Part shown: positions 53,498-62,334 of the stretch, one piece after another
Layout of the letters: every line of letters starts with the position of its first letter
Numbering within the stretch: the first letter of the stretch is position 1
Assembly (NCBI GenBank): GCA_034667465.1
Contig: JAXDJV010000010.1
Location: 1 to 64,000, forward strand
Length of the DNA stretch: 64,000 bases
Source: JAOBAU01 sp034667465
Lineage (GTDB): Bacteria > Acidobacteriota > Thermoanaerobaculia > Gp7-AA8
Direction: 5' to 3'
The notes under the pieces: model-generated
Seen by the model: only the letters and a program-made list of their open reading frames with translations
Databases searched by the model: none
What the model was told of the DNA's origin: nothing
Position numbers and translations under genes: made by a program

Positions 53498-55291
53498 ATG
53501 GCGAAGAACGATCCTCCCCCGAGTGCAGACTTCATCGGCCGCGTCGTCGGCGACGCGAAGAACCCGCCGGCGGTGCGAATGCTCACCGGCTGGCTCGGTG
53601 CGTCCGGCGAAGAAAACTATTCGCGTCTCTACACCGATGCGGAGCTGAGCGCGTACGTCGACATTCCGTCGGACGCGATCCTCTACACGGAGCCGATCCG
53701 CGACGTGCAGCCGGCCGGCGGCGTGATGGTGTGGGTGAAGAGCGATGCGGTGCTCAAGGCCGGTGGTTCCGCTGCCAGCCGCGCCGCGCGTTTCCTCCAG
53801 GGACAGGTCCAGCAGGATTTCGCCAAAGACCCTGCCGCGATCGGCAAAGCCGGATTCCGCTGCGTGACCGAGGTGCCGTGCGGTGAGCCGACCGGCTTCA
53901 GCGGACTCTGTACGAATGCGCCGCAGATGGGCGGTGCGTGGCCGTGCTTCACTGCGCCGCCGCACTGTTTCGAGCCGACCGGGTTCACCGGCAAATGCAC
54001 GCCGGTGCCGTGGCCGAATCCGACCGAGTACGTCGGCTGCACCATCTATCACTGTCCGACGAACGACCTGACGCAGAACCCGCGCATCTGCCGGCTCATC
54101 GAAACGCATCTGCCGAATTGCCCGCCGGCAGGCGCTGACGTCGATCCACAGCGTCCGCCGACCTCGCTGGAAGGCTGCGGCTACACGAAGTCGTGGGGCT
54201 TGTGTGACACGCGGATTCCGAACTGTCCGCCGCAGACGGCTGGTTGTCCGGTGATCCCGACGCAGACTCCCGGCTGCAGCTTCAGTAAGAATCCGATCTG
54301 CACCGATCTGCCGGGATGCGCGACGAACACCGCGCCGCCGCGATGCATCTTCATCACACGCGACCAGGCGTGCGGCGTGACGAAGCGGCCGGGATGCGGA
54401 CCCCTCTTCGCGCAAGCCGCGCGATTCGGAGTCGATACCGCGCCGATCGATACCGCGCCGGCGCCGGTGGTTCAGCCGCAGACGGTGATCAATTTCAACT
54501 GCGCGCCGTCGTTCTCATTCGACTGTCAGCCGAGCACGACGCCGGATTGCAACCCATCGGCGATCGACGCCTGTCCGACCATAAAGATATGCGTGACTAC
54601 GCATTGTGATACCGCGCAACCGACGTCGTTGTGTACGCAGTTCGCCGCAGCCTGCCCGACGAAGTTCGCCGAAGTTTGCCCGACGCAGCCGCCGAACGTT
54701 TGCCCGACGCAGTCGCCGAACCTTTGCACGACGGCGTGCGGCGAGAAGTGTCAGTCGCAACAGCTCGAATGTACGAAGGTCGGATGTCTAACCCATGTCG
54801 GTCCGGCGTGTCCGAATACCGTGTCATTCCCCGACTGTCCGCAGCCGACGGTCGATCCGAATCAGTGCCCGACGATTCCGGGACCGTTGTGCCCGGACAC
54901 GTTCGTGACGGGATGTCCTCCGTCGCAGTTCGGCGTGCCGTGTCCGACGAACGGCGGTCCTCAGTGTCCGTCAGTCGCCTTCCCGTGTCCGACCGATACA
55001 GCGCTCGATTGCACGTTCACCGTCACGCTCGACGGTGCGAATTGCCCGACGCAGTTCAGTCCGAACTGCCAGAGCGTCGTCATCTGTCAGCAGACGGTGC
55101 CCGCGCCGTGCACGATCAACGTCGCGCAGCCGTTCGCGGCCGCGCGTCAGCAGCAGGTCGCATCGCAGTTCTGTCCGCGGCCGACGATCTGGACGCAGAT
55201 CGGACCGCGATGCTTTCCAACGGTGACTCGCAACATTAACTGTCTGATCACGAATGTGTGTCCGACGGTGCTTCCATTCTGTGCGAGGTGA
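53498..55291 (+). CDS. Cys/Thr/Pro-rich protein with Cys-free N-terminal region; candidate lanthionine substrate
   Basis: A 597-residue protein with two parts. Residues 1-121 contain no Cys and look folded or leader-like (MLTGWLGASGEENYSRLYTDAELSAYVDIPSDAIL, then VMVWVKSDAVL and an amphipathic helix near 91-110). From Cys122 onward there are about 53 Cys by hand count, spaced roughly every 8-10 residues, with many Thr, Pro, Asn and Gln. Short motifs recur, such as CPT (about ten times), CPP, and CPTQPPNVCPTQSPNLC. There is no signal peptide. The three downstream genes encode a kinase, a HopA1 protein and a LanC-like cyclase. The simplest reading is that these modify Thr/Ser and Cys here into (methyl)lanthionines. 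A disulfide- or metal-rich protein is the alternative. Confidence 0.85.
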   Translation: MAKNDPPPSADFIGRVVGDAKNPPAVRMLTGWLGASGEENYSRLYTDAELSAYVDIPSDAILYTEPIRDVQPAGGVMVWVKSDAVLKAGGSAASRAARFLQGQVQQDFAKDPAAIGKAGFRCVTEVPCGEPTGFSGLCTNAPQMGGAWPCFTAPPHCFEPTGFTGKCTPVPWPNPTEYVGCTIYHCPTNDLTQNPRICRLIETHLPNCPPAGADVDPQRPPTSLEGCGYTKSWGLCDTRIPNCPPQTAGCPVIPTQTPGCSFSKNPICTDLPGCATNTAPPRCIFITRDQACGVTKRPGCGPLFAQAARFGVDTAPIDTAPAPVVQPQTVINFNCAPSFSFDCQPSTTPDCNPSAIDACPTIKICVTTHCDTAQPTSLCTQFAAACPTKFAEVCPTQPPNVCPTQSPNLCTTACGEKCQSQQLECTKVGCLTHVGPACPNTVSFPDCPQPTVDPNQCPTIPGPLCPDTFVTGCPPSQFGVPCPTNGGPQCPSVAFPCPTDTALDCTFTVTLDGANCPTQFSPNCQSVVICQQTVPAPCTINVAQPFAAARQQQVASQFCPRPTIWTQIGPRCFPTVTRNINCLITNVCPTVLPFCAR

Positions 55292-55297
55292 GCGGGA

Positions 55298-56398
55298 GTG
55301 AATCGTAACGATCTCGTTCATTACCTCATCGAGCGCGGGCTCCTCGATCATCGCGTCGTCGTCGACGGCGACGTGATGGTCGTGGAGGGGACGCGCCGTC
55401 ATCACAACTTCTCCGTCATCTGCCGAGACGGCGCCGGGCTGTTCGTCAAGCAGATGCAGCCCGATCAGGCGTTCTCCGCGCAGACGCTGCAGAAGGAAGC
55501 GGCGTGCTACGTGATGATGGAGAGCGATCCGGCGCTGGCCGGTATCCACGCGCTGATGCCGCGCTTTCGTTCGTACGATCCCGATCGTCATCTGCTTGTG
55601 CTCGATCTGATCGCCGGCGGTGAGAATCTTTCCGAGTTTCATCGCCGCGTGAATGCGTTCCCGGAAGGGGTCGCACGCCGCGTCGGCGAGCTCGTGGCGC
55701 GCTATCACGAGACGTCGCGCCGCGACCTGCTGCCGCGCGCGAACGCTGCGATCTTTCAGGGACAACCGCCGTGGATTCTCTCGTTTCATCTGATGCCGCG
55801 CGGCTCGATGCAGAACCTGAGCGCGGCGAACGGACAGTTCATGACGATCCTGCAGAGCTACCCCGATTTCGGAGTGGAGCTCGACCGGTTGCGAACCGGC
55901 TGGAGGCGGGATGCACTGATGCATGGCGACATGAAGTTCGACAATGTGGTCGTGCAGACTGACGCCGCGACGAATGAGCAGACGATGCACGTCGTCGACT
56001 GGGAACTGGCCGACGTCGGTGATTCCGCGTGGGACGTCGCGTCGATTCTGCAGGCGTATCTGACGTGGTGGATCGCCACGCTGCAAGAGGTTCCGGCCGG
56101 TGCGTCGAATGATGCGGCGCGGTATCCGCTCGAAACGATTCAGCCGGCCATTCGCGCGTTCTGGGACGCGTACGTATCGGCGCGCGGACTGACGTCGCGC
56201 GACGCTGACGCGGAGCTCGAGCGCGCCGTCAGCTACGCTGGCGCGCGGATGCTGCAAACCGTTTATGAATCGATGGTGTGGGCGCAGTCGCTCACGCAGC
56301 AGGCGGTCTGGCAGGTGCAGGCCTGCATGAACATCCTGCGCGATCCGCGTTCCGCCGCCAGCGATCTCCTCGGCTTCACGGCAGGTGTCCATGTCTGA
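55298..56398 (+). CDS. APH-fold kinase, candidate Ser/Thr kinase of lanthionine synthesis
   Basis: A 366-residue phosphotransferase of the aminoglycoside/choline-kinase fold. The catalytic loop HGDMKFDN (Asp211, Asn216) and the metal-binding VVDWELADVGDSAWDVASI are intact, and GAGLFVKQMQPDQ in the N-lobe holds the ATP Lys. In class V lanthipeptides (LxmK) and thioamitides (TvaC), APH-like kinases phosphorylate Ser/Thr of a precursor before elimination by a HopA1-type lyase. Here it lies 6 nt after the Cys-rich gene and overlaps a HopA1 gene by 8 nt, which supports that role. The GTG start at 55298 follows GCGGGAG. Confidence 0.88.
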   Translation: MNRNDLVHYLIERGLLDHRVVVDGDVMVVEGTRRHHNFSVICRDGAGLFVKQMQPDQAFSAQTLQKEAACYVMMESDPALAGIHALMPRFRSYDPDRHLLVLDLIAGGENLSEFHRRVNAFPEGVARRVGELVARYHETSRRDLLPRANAAIFQGQPPWILSFHLMPRGSMQNLSAANGQFMTILQSYPDFGVELDRLRTGWRRDALMHGDMKFDNVVVQTDAATNEQTMHVVDWELADVGDSAWDVASILQAYLTWWIATLQEVPAGASNDAARYPLETIQPAIRAFWDAYVSARGLTSRDADAELERAVSYAGARMLQTVYESMVWAQSLTQQAVWQVQACMNILRDPRSAASDLLGFTAGVHV

Positions 56399-57398
56399 CG
56401 AAGCGCTGCGCACTCTCCTTCGCGCCGTCGCCATCCACTCGCCGATGGAGTACGAGCTGGCCGGCCGCACTCACAAAGTCGCGCCGTTCGGCGCCGGACA
56501 ATCACCAACGTGGACGTCATGGTCCGCCGGCGAACCGCCGCTCGTCGTCGACCTGACGACGCGCATCTATGAGGAGGCGTATTGCCGTCCGCTCGGCACG
56601 CGGCAGGAGCCGCCGCAAACGAGCGTCAGTCTGCCCGTGAGTCTTATTGAGGACCTGTCCGCCGCAAACGCGGGACGCGACCGGTGGGAGAACGGCTGGA
56701 CGCTCGTGCAGCTGATGCCGAACGGCCACGCGTCGGCGCGCAAGGGCGATCTTGCGAACACGTTCGCACCCGGCGAGTTCGCCGCGGCAAGCGCCGGCGC
56801 TTTGTCGCCCGGTGCCGCGGTTCACGTGCAGTTCGCGCGCGAATCGCGAACGCAGCAGCCCGGTTTCTACATCGTCAACGGCGAGACGCCGGCGCCGTCC
56901 GGTTCCGACAGCCGGATGACGCGGATCTACTGGCACATCTCCGAGGACGGTGCGGTGCCGCTGACGCGCGCGGTGTCGACGCTGCTCAATCGGTACGAGG
57001 CGCCGTTCCGTTTCAAAACGCTTGCGTACACGAGTGCGTACTCGCGTGCCGATTCGGCGGTGCTCTTCTTCGCGGCGCGCTACTTCCAGCTCATCGCACG
57101 GCTGCTGCCGGCAATCCGCGCGGAGATTCGCGATCATCTGCGCGAAGCGACGCCGCTGATGACGTATCGGCTGGCGAATGGAATTGGATTGGCCGAGGAT
57201 CCGGCGACGGGGGAGAGTTTCGGAATGAGCCGGAGCCGATTGATCGCGCAGGCGATCTGGGATGCGTACGCCCGCGGCACGCAAAGCGAGGAGTCGCGCA
57301 TGATGGAACTGTCGATCCAGTTCAGCCGCCACGGACTCTCGCTCGACAAACCGCATCTGCGCGCGGCCAGCGCCGACATTTACGAGGTGGCGGCGTGA
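56391..57398 (+). CDS. HopA1-family protein, candidate phospho-Ser/Thr lyase
   Basis: A 335-residue protein of the HopA1 family, named after a Pseudomonas type III effector but common in RiPP clusters. Recognisable parts are RIYWHISEDGAVPLTRAVSTLLNRYEAPFRFKTL, YSRADSAVLFFAARYF, LANGIGLAEDPATGESFGMSRSRLIAQAIWDAY and a C-terminal helix pair. Homologues LxmY and TvaD eliminate phosphate from modified residues to give dehydroamino acids. It overlaps the kinase gene at its start (ATG at 56391; a GTG 6 nt earlier is also possible) and the LanC-like gene at its end (GTGA), so the three are coupled. There is no secretion apparatus nearby, so an effector role is unlikely. Confidence 0.87.
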   Translation: MSDEALRTLLRAVAIHSPMEYELAGRTHKVAPFGAGQSPTWTSWSAGEPPLVVDLTTRIYEEAYCRPLGTRQEPPQTSVSLPVSLIEDLSAANAGRDRWENGWTLVQLMPNGHASARKGDLANTFAPGEFAAASAGALSPGAAVHVQFARESRTQQPGFYIVNGETPAPSGSDSRMTRIYWHISEDGAVPLTRAVSTLLNRYEAPFRFKTLAYTSAYSRADSAVLFFAARYFQLIARLLPAIRAEIRDHLREATPLMTYRLANGIGLAEDPATGESFGMSRSRLIAQAIWDAYARGTQSEESRMMELSIQFSRHGLSLDKPHLRAASADIYEVAA

Positions 57399-58660
57399 GC
57401 GCGCTTCCGCTGGAACTGCCTGGTGCCGATCCGCGGGAACGTTTTCTCGAAGTGGCGTGGTCGATCGGCATGCGGCTTTGCCGCGACGCCATTCACGACG
57501 GAGATCGGTGTAACTGGCTCGGCGATTCGATGGAAGCGCACGCGGGCGAATGGAAGGTCGCGCACAAATCGTTCGGACCCGATTTCTACGCCGGCACCAG
57601 CGGCATCGCCCTGTTTCTCGCACAGCTCTGGCGCTTCCGCCGCGATCCGCTGGTGGCCGATATAGCGCGGGCGGCGGTGCGGCAGGCGTTGTCGCGTACC
57701 GAGCGAATCCCGGCGTCGCTGCGCCATGCGCTTTACAGCGGCTGGGTCGGCATCGCGCTCGCGCTCTTCGACGTCGCGCAAATTTTCGACGACGCATCGC
57801 TGCAACGCGACGCGCTGCGTCTCGTCGACGACCAGCGCGGGTTGCCGCTCGACGCGATGTCGCTCGACGTTGTCAGCGGCTCCGCCGGTTCCATCCTCGG
57901 CCTTTGCGCGCTCGACGCGCGACTCGGCGGCGATCATTTTCTCGACGAAGCGTTGCGTCACGGCGAGCATCTCCTCGCACAGGCGCATCGCGCGAACGAT
58001 GTCTGGTCGTGGACGACGATGGCGCCGATCGGCGGCCAGCAGAAAGACCTCTGCGGCTTTTCGCACGGCGCTGCCGGCATCGCGCTGGCGTTACTCGAGC
58101 TCTACACGCGAACGCACGACGAGCGATTCCGCGAAGGAGCGCTCGGCGGTTTCGCATACGAGCGGTTGCATTTCTCCGCCGAACAGCAGAACTGGCCGGA
58201 TTTTCGTTCGTTCGCGTCGCCGAACGTGCAGCAACTCGGATACTCCATGGCGTGGTGTCATGGCGCGCCCGGCATCGGTCTGTCGCGTTTGGGCGCTTAT
58301 GCGCTGACCCGCGATGACGTTTTCCGCGGCGAAGCGGAGTCGGCGATCGGCGGAACGTATCGCGCCATCTCGATGAGCAACGGCGCGGAAGGCTATTCGC
58401 TATGCCACGGACTGGCGGGCAACGCCGAGCTCTTTATCGTCGCCGCCGACATCCTCGGCGATGAGCGTTACCGCGCGGTTGCCGACGCCGCCGGCGATCG
58501 CGGCATCCACGCCATTCACATCAATCGCAACCCCTGGCCGTGCGGCGTGACCGGAGGCGGCGAAGCGCCGAACCTGATGCTCGGCACCGCCGGTATCGGC
58601 TACTTCTACCTGCGCCTGTACGACTCCGGCGCCGTCCCCTCCATCCTCCTGCAGATGTGA
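57395..58660 (+). CDS. LanC-like lanthionine cyclase
   Basis: A 421-residue protein with the double alpha-barrel LanC pattern of repeated G-x-A/S-G-I segments: FYAGTSGIALFLAQL, LYSGWVGIALAL, VSGSAGSILGLCAL, GFSHGAAGIALALL, AWCHGAPGIGLSRL, LCHGLAGNAELF and LMLGTAGIGYFYLRL. The zinc ligands are present as Cys288 in WCHG and Cys337-His338 in LCHG. LanC adds Cys thiols to dehydrated Ser/Thr to form (methyl)lanthionine. The GTG start overlaps the HopA1 stop. Finding kinase, HopA1 and LanC as three separate adjacent genes, after a giant Cys/Thr-rich protein, is the key feature of this locus. Confidence 0.92.
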   Translation: MSALPLELPGADPRERFLEVAWSIGMRLCRDAIHDGDRCNWLGDSMEAHAGEWKVAHKSFGPDFYAGTSGIALFLAQLWRFRRDPLVADIARAAVRQALSRTERIPASLRHALYSGWVGIALALFDVAQIFDDASLQRDALRLVDDQRGLPLDAMSLDVVSGSAGSILGLCALDARLGGDHFLDEALRHGEHLLAQAHRANDVWSWTTMAPIGGQQKDLCGFSHGAAGIALALLELYTRTHDERFREGALGGFAYERLHFSAEQQNWPDFRSFASPNVQQLGYSMAWCHGAPGIGLSRLGAYALTRDDVFRGEAESAIGGTYRAISMSNGAEGYSLCHGLAGNAELFIVAADILGDERYRAVADAAGDRGIHAIHINRNPWPCGVTGGGEAPNLMLGTAGIGYFYLRLYDSGAVPSILLQM

Positions 58661-58671
58661 CAGCGCGGTTC

Positions 58672-58677
58672 TATACT
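58672..58677 (+). promoter_or_regulatory. Candidate -10 box of a leaderless promoter
   Basis: TATACT, 8 nt before the ATG of the LpxL-type gene at 58686. Identical to the hexamer at 25153. Confidence 0.5.
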
Positions 58678-58685
58678 CGCGGCCG

Positions 58686-59618
58686 ATGAGCAAGGCCGCG
58701 TTGTACCGAGGATTGATGATGGTGACGGCGGTCGGGCGGAGGCTGTCGCTCGACGCCGGACGTGCCATCGGCCGGTTCCTCGGCGCGCTCGCGTGGCATG
58801 TTGCGCGGCGCGAACGGTTGAAGGCGCTGCGGAATCTTGCGATCGCGTTTCCGGAGCTGAGCGACGCCGAGCGGCGCGCGCTCTCGAAGCGGATGTTCGC
58901 GCACCTCGGCATGTCGCTGCTCGAGCTCACCTGGATCCCGAACGTCAACGCGGCGAACAGACACGAGACCACCGTCGTCGAAGGGCTCGACAAAGTGCTC
59001 GAGGTCATCGACTCCGGACGCGGCGTCATCATCTTCACTGCGCACTGCGGCAACTGGGAATGGCTCTCGTACATCACCGGAACGTTCGGCCGGCCGGTCT
59101 CCGTGCTGCAGCGCGAGCGCGACGAGCCGGCGATGAATCGCTACATCACCGAACTGCGCGCGAAAGCGGGCGTGAAGACGATCGATCGCGGCTCCGGTTC
59201 CGCGGCGCGCGACATGATCAACGCCATCCGCCGCGGCGGCATCCTCGCGTTCGTGCTCGATCAGAACATCCGCACCGAAAGTGTGAAGGTCCCGTTCTTC
59301 GGACGGCCGGCGCTGACGCCGATCGGACCGGTGAGCTTCGCCATTCGCACCGAAGCGACGATCAGCGTCGCGTTCATCGAACGACGCGACGATGGGAAGC
59401 AGTACGCGCGCTTTGAGACGCCGATTCATCTCAAACGGACCGACGATCCGATCGACGTCGCCGCGCAGATCACGCAGCGGATCGAAGAACAGATCCGGCG
59501 CGTACCGGAACAGTGGGTCTGGATGCACGATCGCTGGCGCGAGCGGCCGAAGTGGGAAGTCGATCCCGATTCCCTGCGCGACAAAACGCGAAAGGTGAGC
59601 GTGCCGGGCAGCGCTTAG
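58686..59618 (+). CDS. LpxL/HtrB-type lysophospholipid acyltransferase
   Basis: A 310-residue membrane-associated acyltransferase. The catalytic HxxxxE motif is in FTAHCGNWEWLS. Other blocks are RNLAIAFPELSDAERRAL, the GGILAFVLDQN site, FFGRPALTPIGP and a C-terminal PEQWVWMHDRWRERP, all standard for lipid A late acyltransferases. It would add a secondary acyl chain to lipid A or a related lipid in the inner membrane, implying a Gram-negative envelope. The N-terminus is basic and hydrophobic. It has its own promoter-like hexamer, so it is probably not part of the lanthionine-type operon. Confidence 0.9.
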   Translation: MSKAALYRGLMMVTAVGRRLSLDAGRAIGRFLGALAWHVARRERLKALRNLAIAFPELSDAERRALSKRMFAHLGMSLLELTWIPNVNAANRHETTVVEGLDKVLEVIDSGRGVIIFTAHCGNWEWLSYITGTFGRPVSVLQRERDEPAMNRYITELRAKAGVKTIDRGSGSAARDMINAIRRGGILAFVLDQNIRTESVKVPFFGRPALTPIGPVSFAIRTEATISVAFIERRDDGKQYARFETPIHLKRTDDPIDVAAQITQRIEEQIRRVPEQWVWMHDRWRERPKWEVDPDSLRDKTRKVSVPGSA

Positions 59619-59628
59619 GCGGACGAGT

Positions 59629-59634
59629 TATCAT
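59629..59634 (+). promoter_or_regulatory. Candidate -10 box of a leaderless promoter
   Basis: TATCAT, 9 nt before the ATG at 59644. Same spacing as the sites at 25153, 27014 and 58672. Confidence 0.4.
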
Positions 59635-59643
59635 GTGGCACCG

Positions 59644-61425
59644 ATGACCACCGTTTCCCATTCGCCGACCGGCGCGCGGCGGCAGTTCTGCCTCGTGCTG
59701 GTGAAGCCGTCGCACTACGACGACGATGGATACGTCATCCAGTGGTTCCGCTCCGCGATTCCGTCGAACTCGCTGGCGTCGCTCTACGGCCTCGCGCGTG
59801 ATTGCGCGCAGCGCAACGTCCTCGGCGACGACGTCGATCTGGCCATTCACAGCTACGACGAAACGAACACCCGCATCCGTCCCGATCGTCTCGCGAAGAT
59901 GATCGAGCGCGCCGGCGCCGGCATGGTCATGCTCGTCGGCGTGCAGTCGAATCAGTTTCCGCGCGCGCTCGATCTCGCACGTCCGCTGCGCGCGCTCGGC
60001 GTCCAGGTCGGCATCGGCGGCTTCCACGTTTCGGGCACGATCAGCATGCTGCGCGGCATCGACAAGGGTCTCGACGAAGCGCGTGCTCTCGGCGTCTCGC
60101 TCTTCGCCGGCGAAGCGGAAGGGCGACTCGAAGAAGTGCTGCGCGATGCGATGAACGGCGCGCTGCGGCCGATGTACAACTACATGGCCGACCTGCCGCA
60201 CATCGAAGGAACGCCGATCCCGCTCATCACCGCGTTGCGCGCGTGGCGGACGGCCGGCGGGGTGACGAGTTTCGACGCCGGCCGCGGCTGTCCGTTCCAG
60301 TGTTCGTTCTGCACGATCATTAACGTGCAGGGGAAGAAATCGCGCCGCCGTTCGCCCGACGACATCGAACAGATCGTCCGCGTCAACGTCGCCCAGGGAC
60401 TGCACTCGTTCTTCATCACCGACGACAACTTCGCGCGCAACACCGACTGGGAAGCGATCCTCGATCGTCTCATCAAGCTGCGCGAAGAAGGGATCAGGAT
60501 TCACTTCATCATCCAGGTCGACACGCTCTGCCATCGCATCCCGCGCTTCATCGAGAAGTGCGCGAAAGCGGGCGTGCGCCGCGTCTTCATCGGACTCGAG
60601 AACATCAATCCCGACAGTCTCGTCGGCGCGAAGAAGCGGCAGAACAAGATCACCGAATATCGCAAGATGCTCCTCGCGTGGAAGTCGGCGCGCGTCATCA
60701 CGTACGCCGGTTACATCCTCGGATTTCCGAACGACGATCTCGAGTCGATTCGCCGCGACATCGAGATCATCAAGAAAGAACTGCCGGTCGATCTCCTCGA
60801 GTTCTTCTTCCTCACGCCGCTGCCGGGATCGGAAGATCATCAGAAGCTCGTCGGCGCCGGCGTGCCGGTCGATGATGACCTCAACAAATTCGATCTCAAT
60901 CACGTCACTACCGCGCATCCGAAGATGTCACCGGATGAATGGGAGCGCGCGTATCGGATGGCGTGGGACACGTATTACACGCCGGAGCATGTCGAGTCGG
61001 TGTTGCGCCGGCTCGTGGCGATGCGCGCCAGTGCGAGCAACGCCATCCTGCTGATGACGTGGTTCAAAGGCTCGATTCATATTGAAGGCGTTCATCCGCT
61101 CGAAGCGGGCCTCTTCCGCTACAAGTTCCGCGCGGATCGCCGTCCCGGATTTCCGGTCGAGCCGGCGTGGCGTTTCTGGCCTGGTTATGCGATCGAATCG
61201 ATCGGGAAATTGTCGCGCTGGACGAAGACCTACTTCGGACTGCGCCGCATCTACAACCGCGTCAAGAAAGATCCGCAGCGATACGAGTACATGGACCTCG
61301 CGCTGACGCCGGTCACGGATGCGGAGTTCGACACGCTGGAGCTCTTCCATCACACCGACGCCGCGGAAGCGTTCGTGGCGCGCGAGCATCACCCGGCGGC
61401 GGTTGCAGCCGCGCCCGCTTCCTGA
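59644..61425 (+). CDS. B12-binding-type radical SAM enzyme
   Basis: A 593-residue protein. The N-terminal half (about 12-190) is a cobalamin-binding-like Rossmann domain (LVKPSHYDDDGYVIQWFR, GIGGFHVSGTISM). The radical SAM core follows with the iron-sulfur motif CPFQCSFC in DAGRGCPFQCSFCTIINVQG, then FFITDDNFARN and IGLENINPDSLVGAKKRQNK. A C-terminal region of about 130 residues is of unknown type. Enzymes of this class methylate or rearrange lipids, hopanoids, peptides and natural products. It follows the acyltransferase, so lipid modification is possible; no specific substrate can be named. The ATG at 59644 is preferred over one 9 nt earlier. Confidence 0.88.
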   Translation: MTTVSHSPTGARRQFCLVLVKPSHYDDDGYVIQWFRSAIPSNSLASLYGLARDCAQRNVLGDDVDLAIHSYDETNTRIRPDRLAKMIERAGAGMVMLVGVQSNQFPRALDLARPLRALGVQVGIGGFHVSGTISMLRGIDKGLDEARALGVSLFAGEAEGRLEEVLRDAMNGALRPMYNYMADLPHIEGTPIPLITALRAWRTAGGVTSFDAGRGCPFQCSFCTIINVQGKKSRRRSPDDIEQIVRVNVAQGLHSFFITDDNFARNTDWEAILDRLIKLREEGIRIHFIIQVDTLCHRIPRFIEKCAKAGVRRVFIGLENINPDSLVGAKKRQNKITEYRKMLLAWKSARVITYAGYILGFPNDDLESIRRDIEIIKKELPVDLLEFFFLTPLPGSEDHQKLVGAGVPVDDDLNKFDLNHVTTAHPKMSPDEWERAYRMAWDTYYTPEHVESVLRRLVAMRASASNAILLMTWFKGSIHIEGVHPLEAGLFRYKFRADRRPGFPVEPAWRFWPGYAIESIGKLSRWTKTYFGLRRIYNRVKKDPQRYEYMDLALTPVTDAEFDTLELFHHTDAAEAFVAREHHPAAVAAAPAS

Positions 61426-61461
61426 AACCCGAGCGCAGTACGCGCGTAATTCGCAGTACCG

Positions 61462-62334
61462 ATGCTCCGGATCTCAGGTCTCTCCAAAACATATTCGAAT
61501 GGTGTTCGCGCGCTCGATGACGTAACGCTCTCGATCGACTCCGGCCTCTTCGGTCTGCTCGGGCCGAACGGCGCCGGCAAGTCGACGCTGATGCGCACGA
61601 TCGCGCGGCTGCAGGAACCCGATCGCGGCGAGCTCACTCTCGACGGCATTGACGTCCGCCGCGAGCCTCACCAGCTCCGCCGCCGCCTCGGCTATCTGCC
61701 GCAGGAGTTCGGCGTCTATCCAAACATTTCCGCGCTGGCGCTGCTCGATCACATCGCGGTGCTCAAGAAGTTGACCAATCGCGCCGAGCGGACCGAACAG
61801 GTTCATGCGCTGCTGCAGCTGACGAACCTCTGGGAGTTTCGGAAGAAAGCGGTGAACACGTTTTCGGGCGGGATGAAGCAGCGCTTCGGCATCGCTCAGG
61901 CGCTGCTCGGCAAGCCGCGATTGATCATCGTCGATGAGCCGACCGCAGGACTCGATCCCGAAGAGCGCAATCGTTTTCACAATCTGCTGAGCGAGATCGG
62001 CGAGGGAGCGGTCGTGCTGCTGTCGACGCACATCGTCGAGGATGTGAGCGATCTCTGTCCGAAGATGGCCATCCTCGCGCGCGGCCGCGTGCTGATGGAA
62101 GGGGAGCCGTCGCGCGTCATCGAAAGCCTGCGCGGAAAGTTGTGGCGGAAGACGATCGCGAAGGCTGCGCTGCCTGAGTACGAGCAGGCGCACAAGGTGA
62201 TCTCGACGCGGCTCTTCGCCGGCCGGACGCAGGTGAACGTGCTCGCCGATTCGCAGCCGGAAGGTGGATTCGAAGCGGTGCCGCCGGAGCTGGAGGACGT
62301 CTACTTTTCGGTGCTTTCGGGGAGCGCGCTCTGA
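61462..62334 (+). CDS. ABC transporter ATP-binding protein
   Basis: A 290-residue ABC ATPase. Walker A is GPNGAGKST, the signature is NTFSGGMKQRFG, Walker B is LIIVDEPTAGLD and the switch His is in LLSTHIVED. The C-terminal extension of about 70 residues is common in CcmA/NatA-type exporters. It forms a transporter with the membrane protein encoded next (4-nt overlap). A TAATTC hexamer 8 nt before the ATG could serve as a -10 box. The cargo is unknown. Confidence 0.94.
   Translation: MLRISGLSKTYSNGVRALDDVTLSIDSGLFGLLGPNGAGKSTLMRTIARLQEPDRGELTLDGIDVRREPHQLRRRLGYLPQEFGVYPNISALALLDHIAVLKKLTNRAERTEQVHALLQLTNLWEFRKKAVNTFSGGMKQRFGIAQALLGKPRLIIVDEPTAGLDPEERNRFHNLLSEIGEGAVVLLSTHIVEDVSDLCPKMAILARGRVLMEGEPSRVIESLRGKLWRKTIAKAALPEYEQAHKVISTRLFAGRTQVNVLADSQPEGGFEAVPPELEDVYFSVLSGSAL

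Noticed and set aside
56391..57398. HopA1 protein as a type III secretion effector
   Set aside because: No secretion genes are nearby, and it is operonic with a kinase and a LanC-like cyclase, a context typical of RiPP dehydration.
59470..60918. 482-codon minus-strand frame
   Set aside because: Antisense to the radical SAM gene, whose sense frame has a clear iron-sulfur motif.
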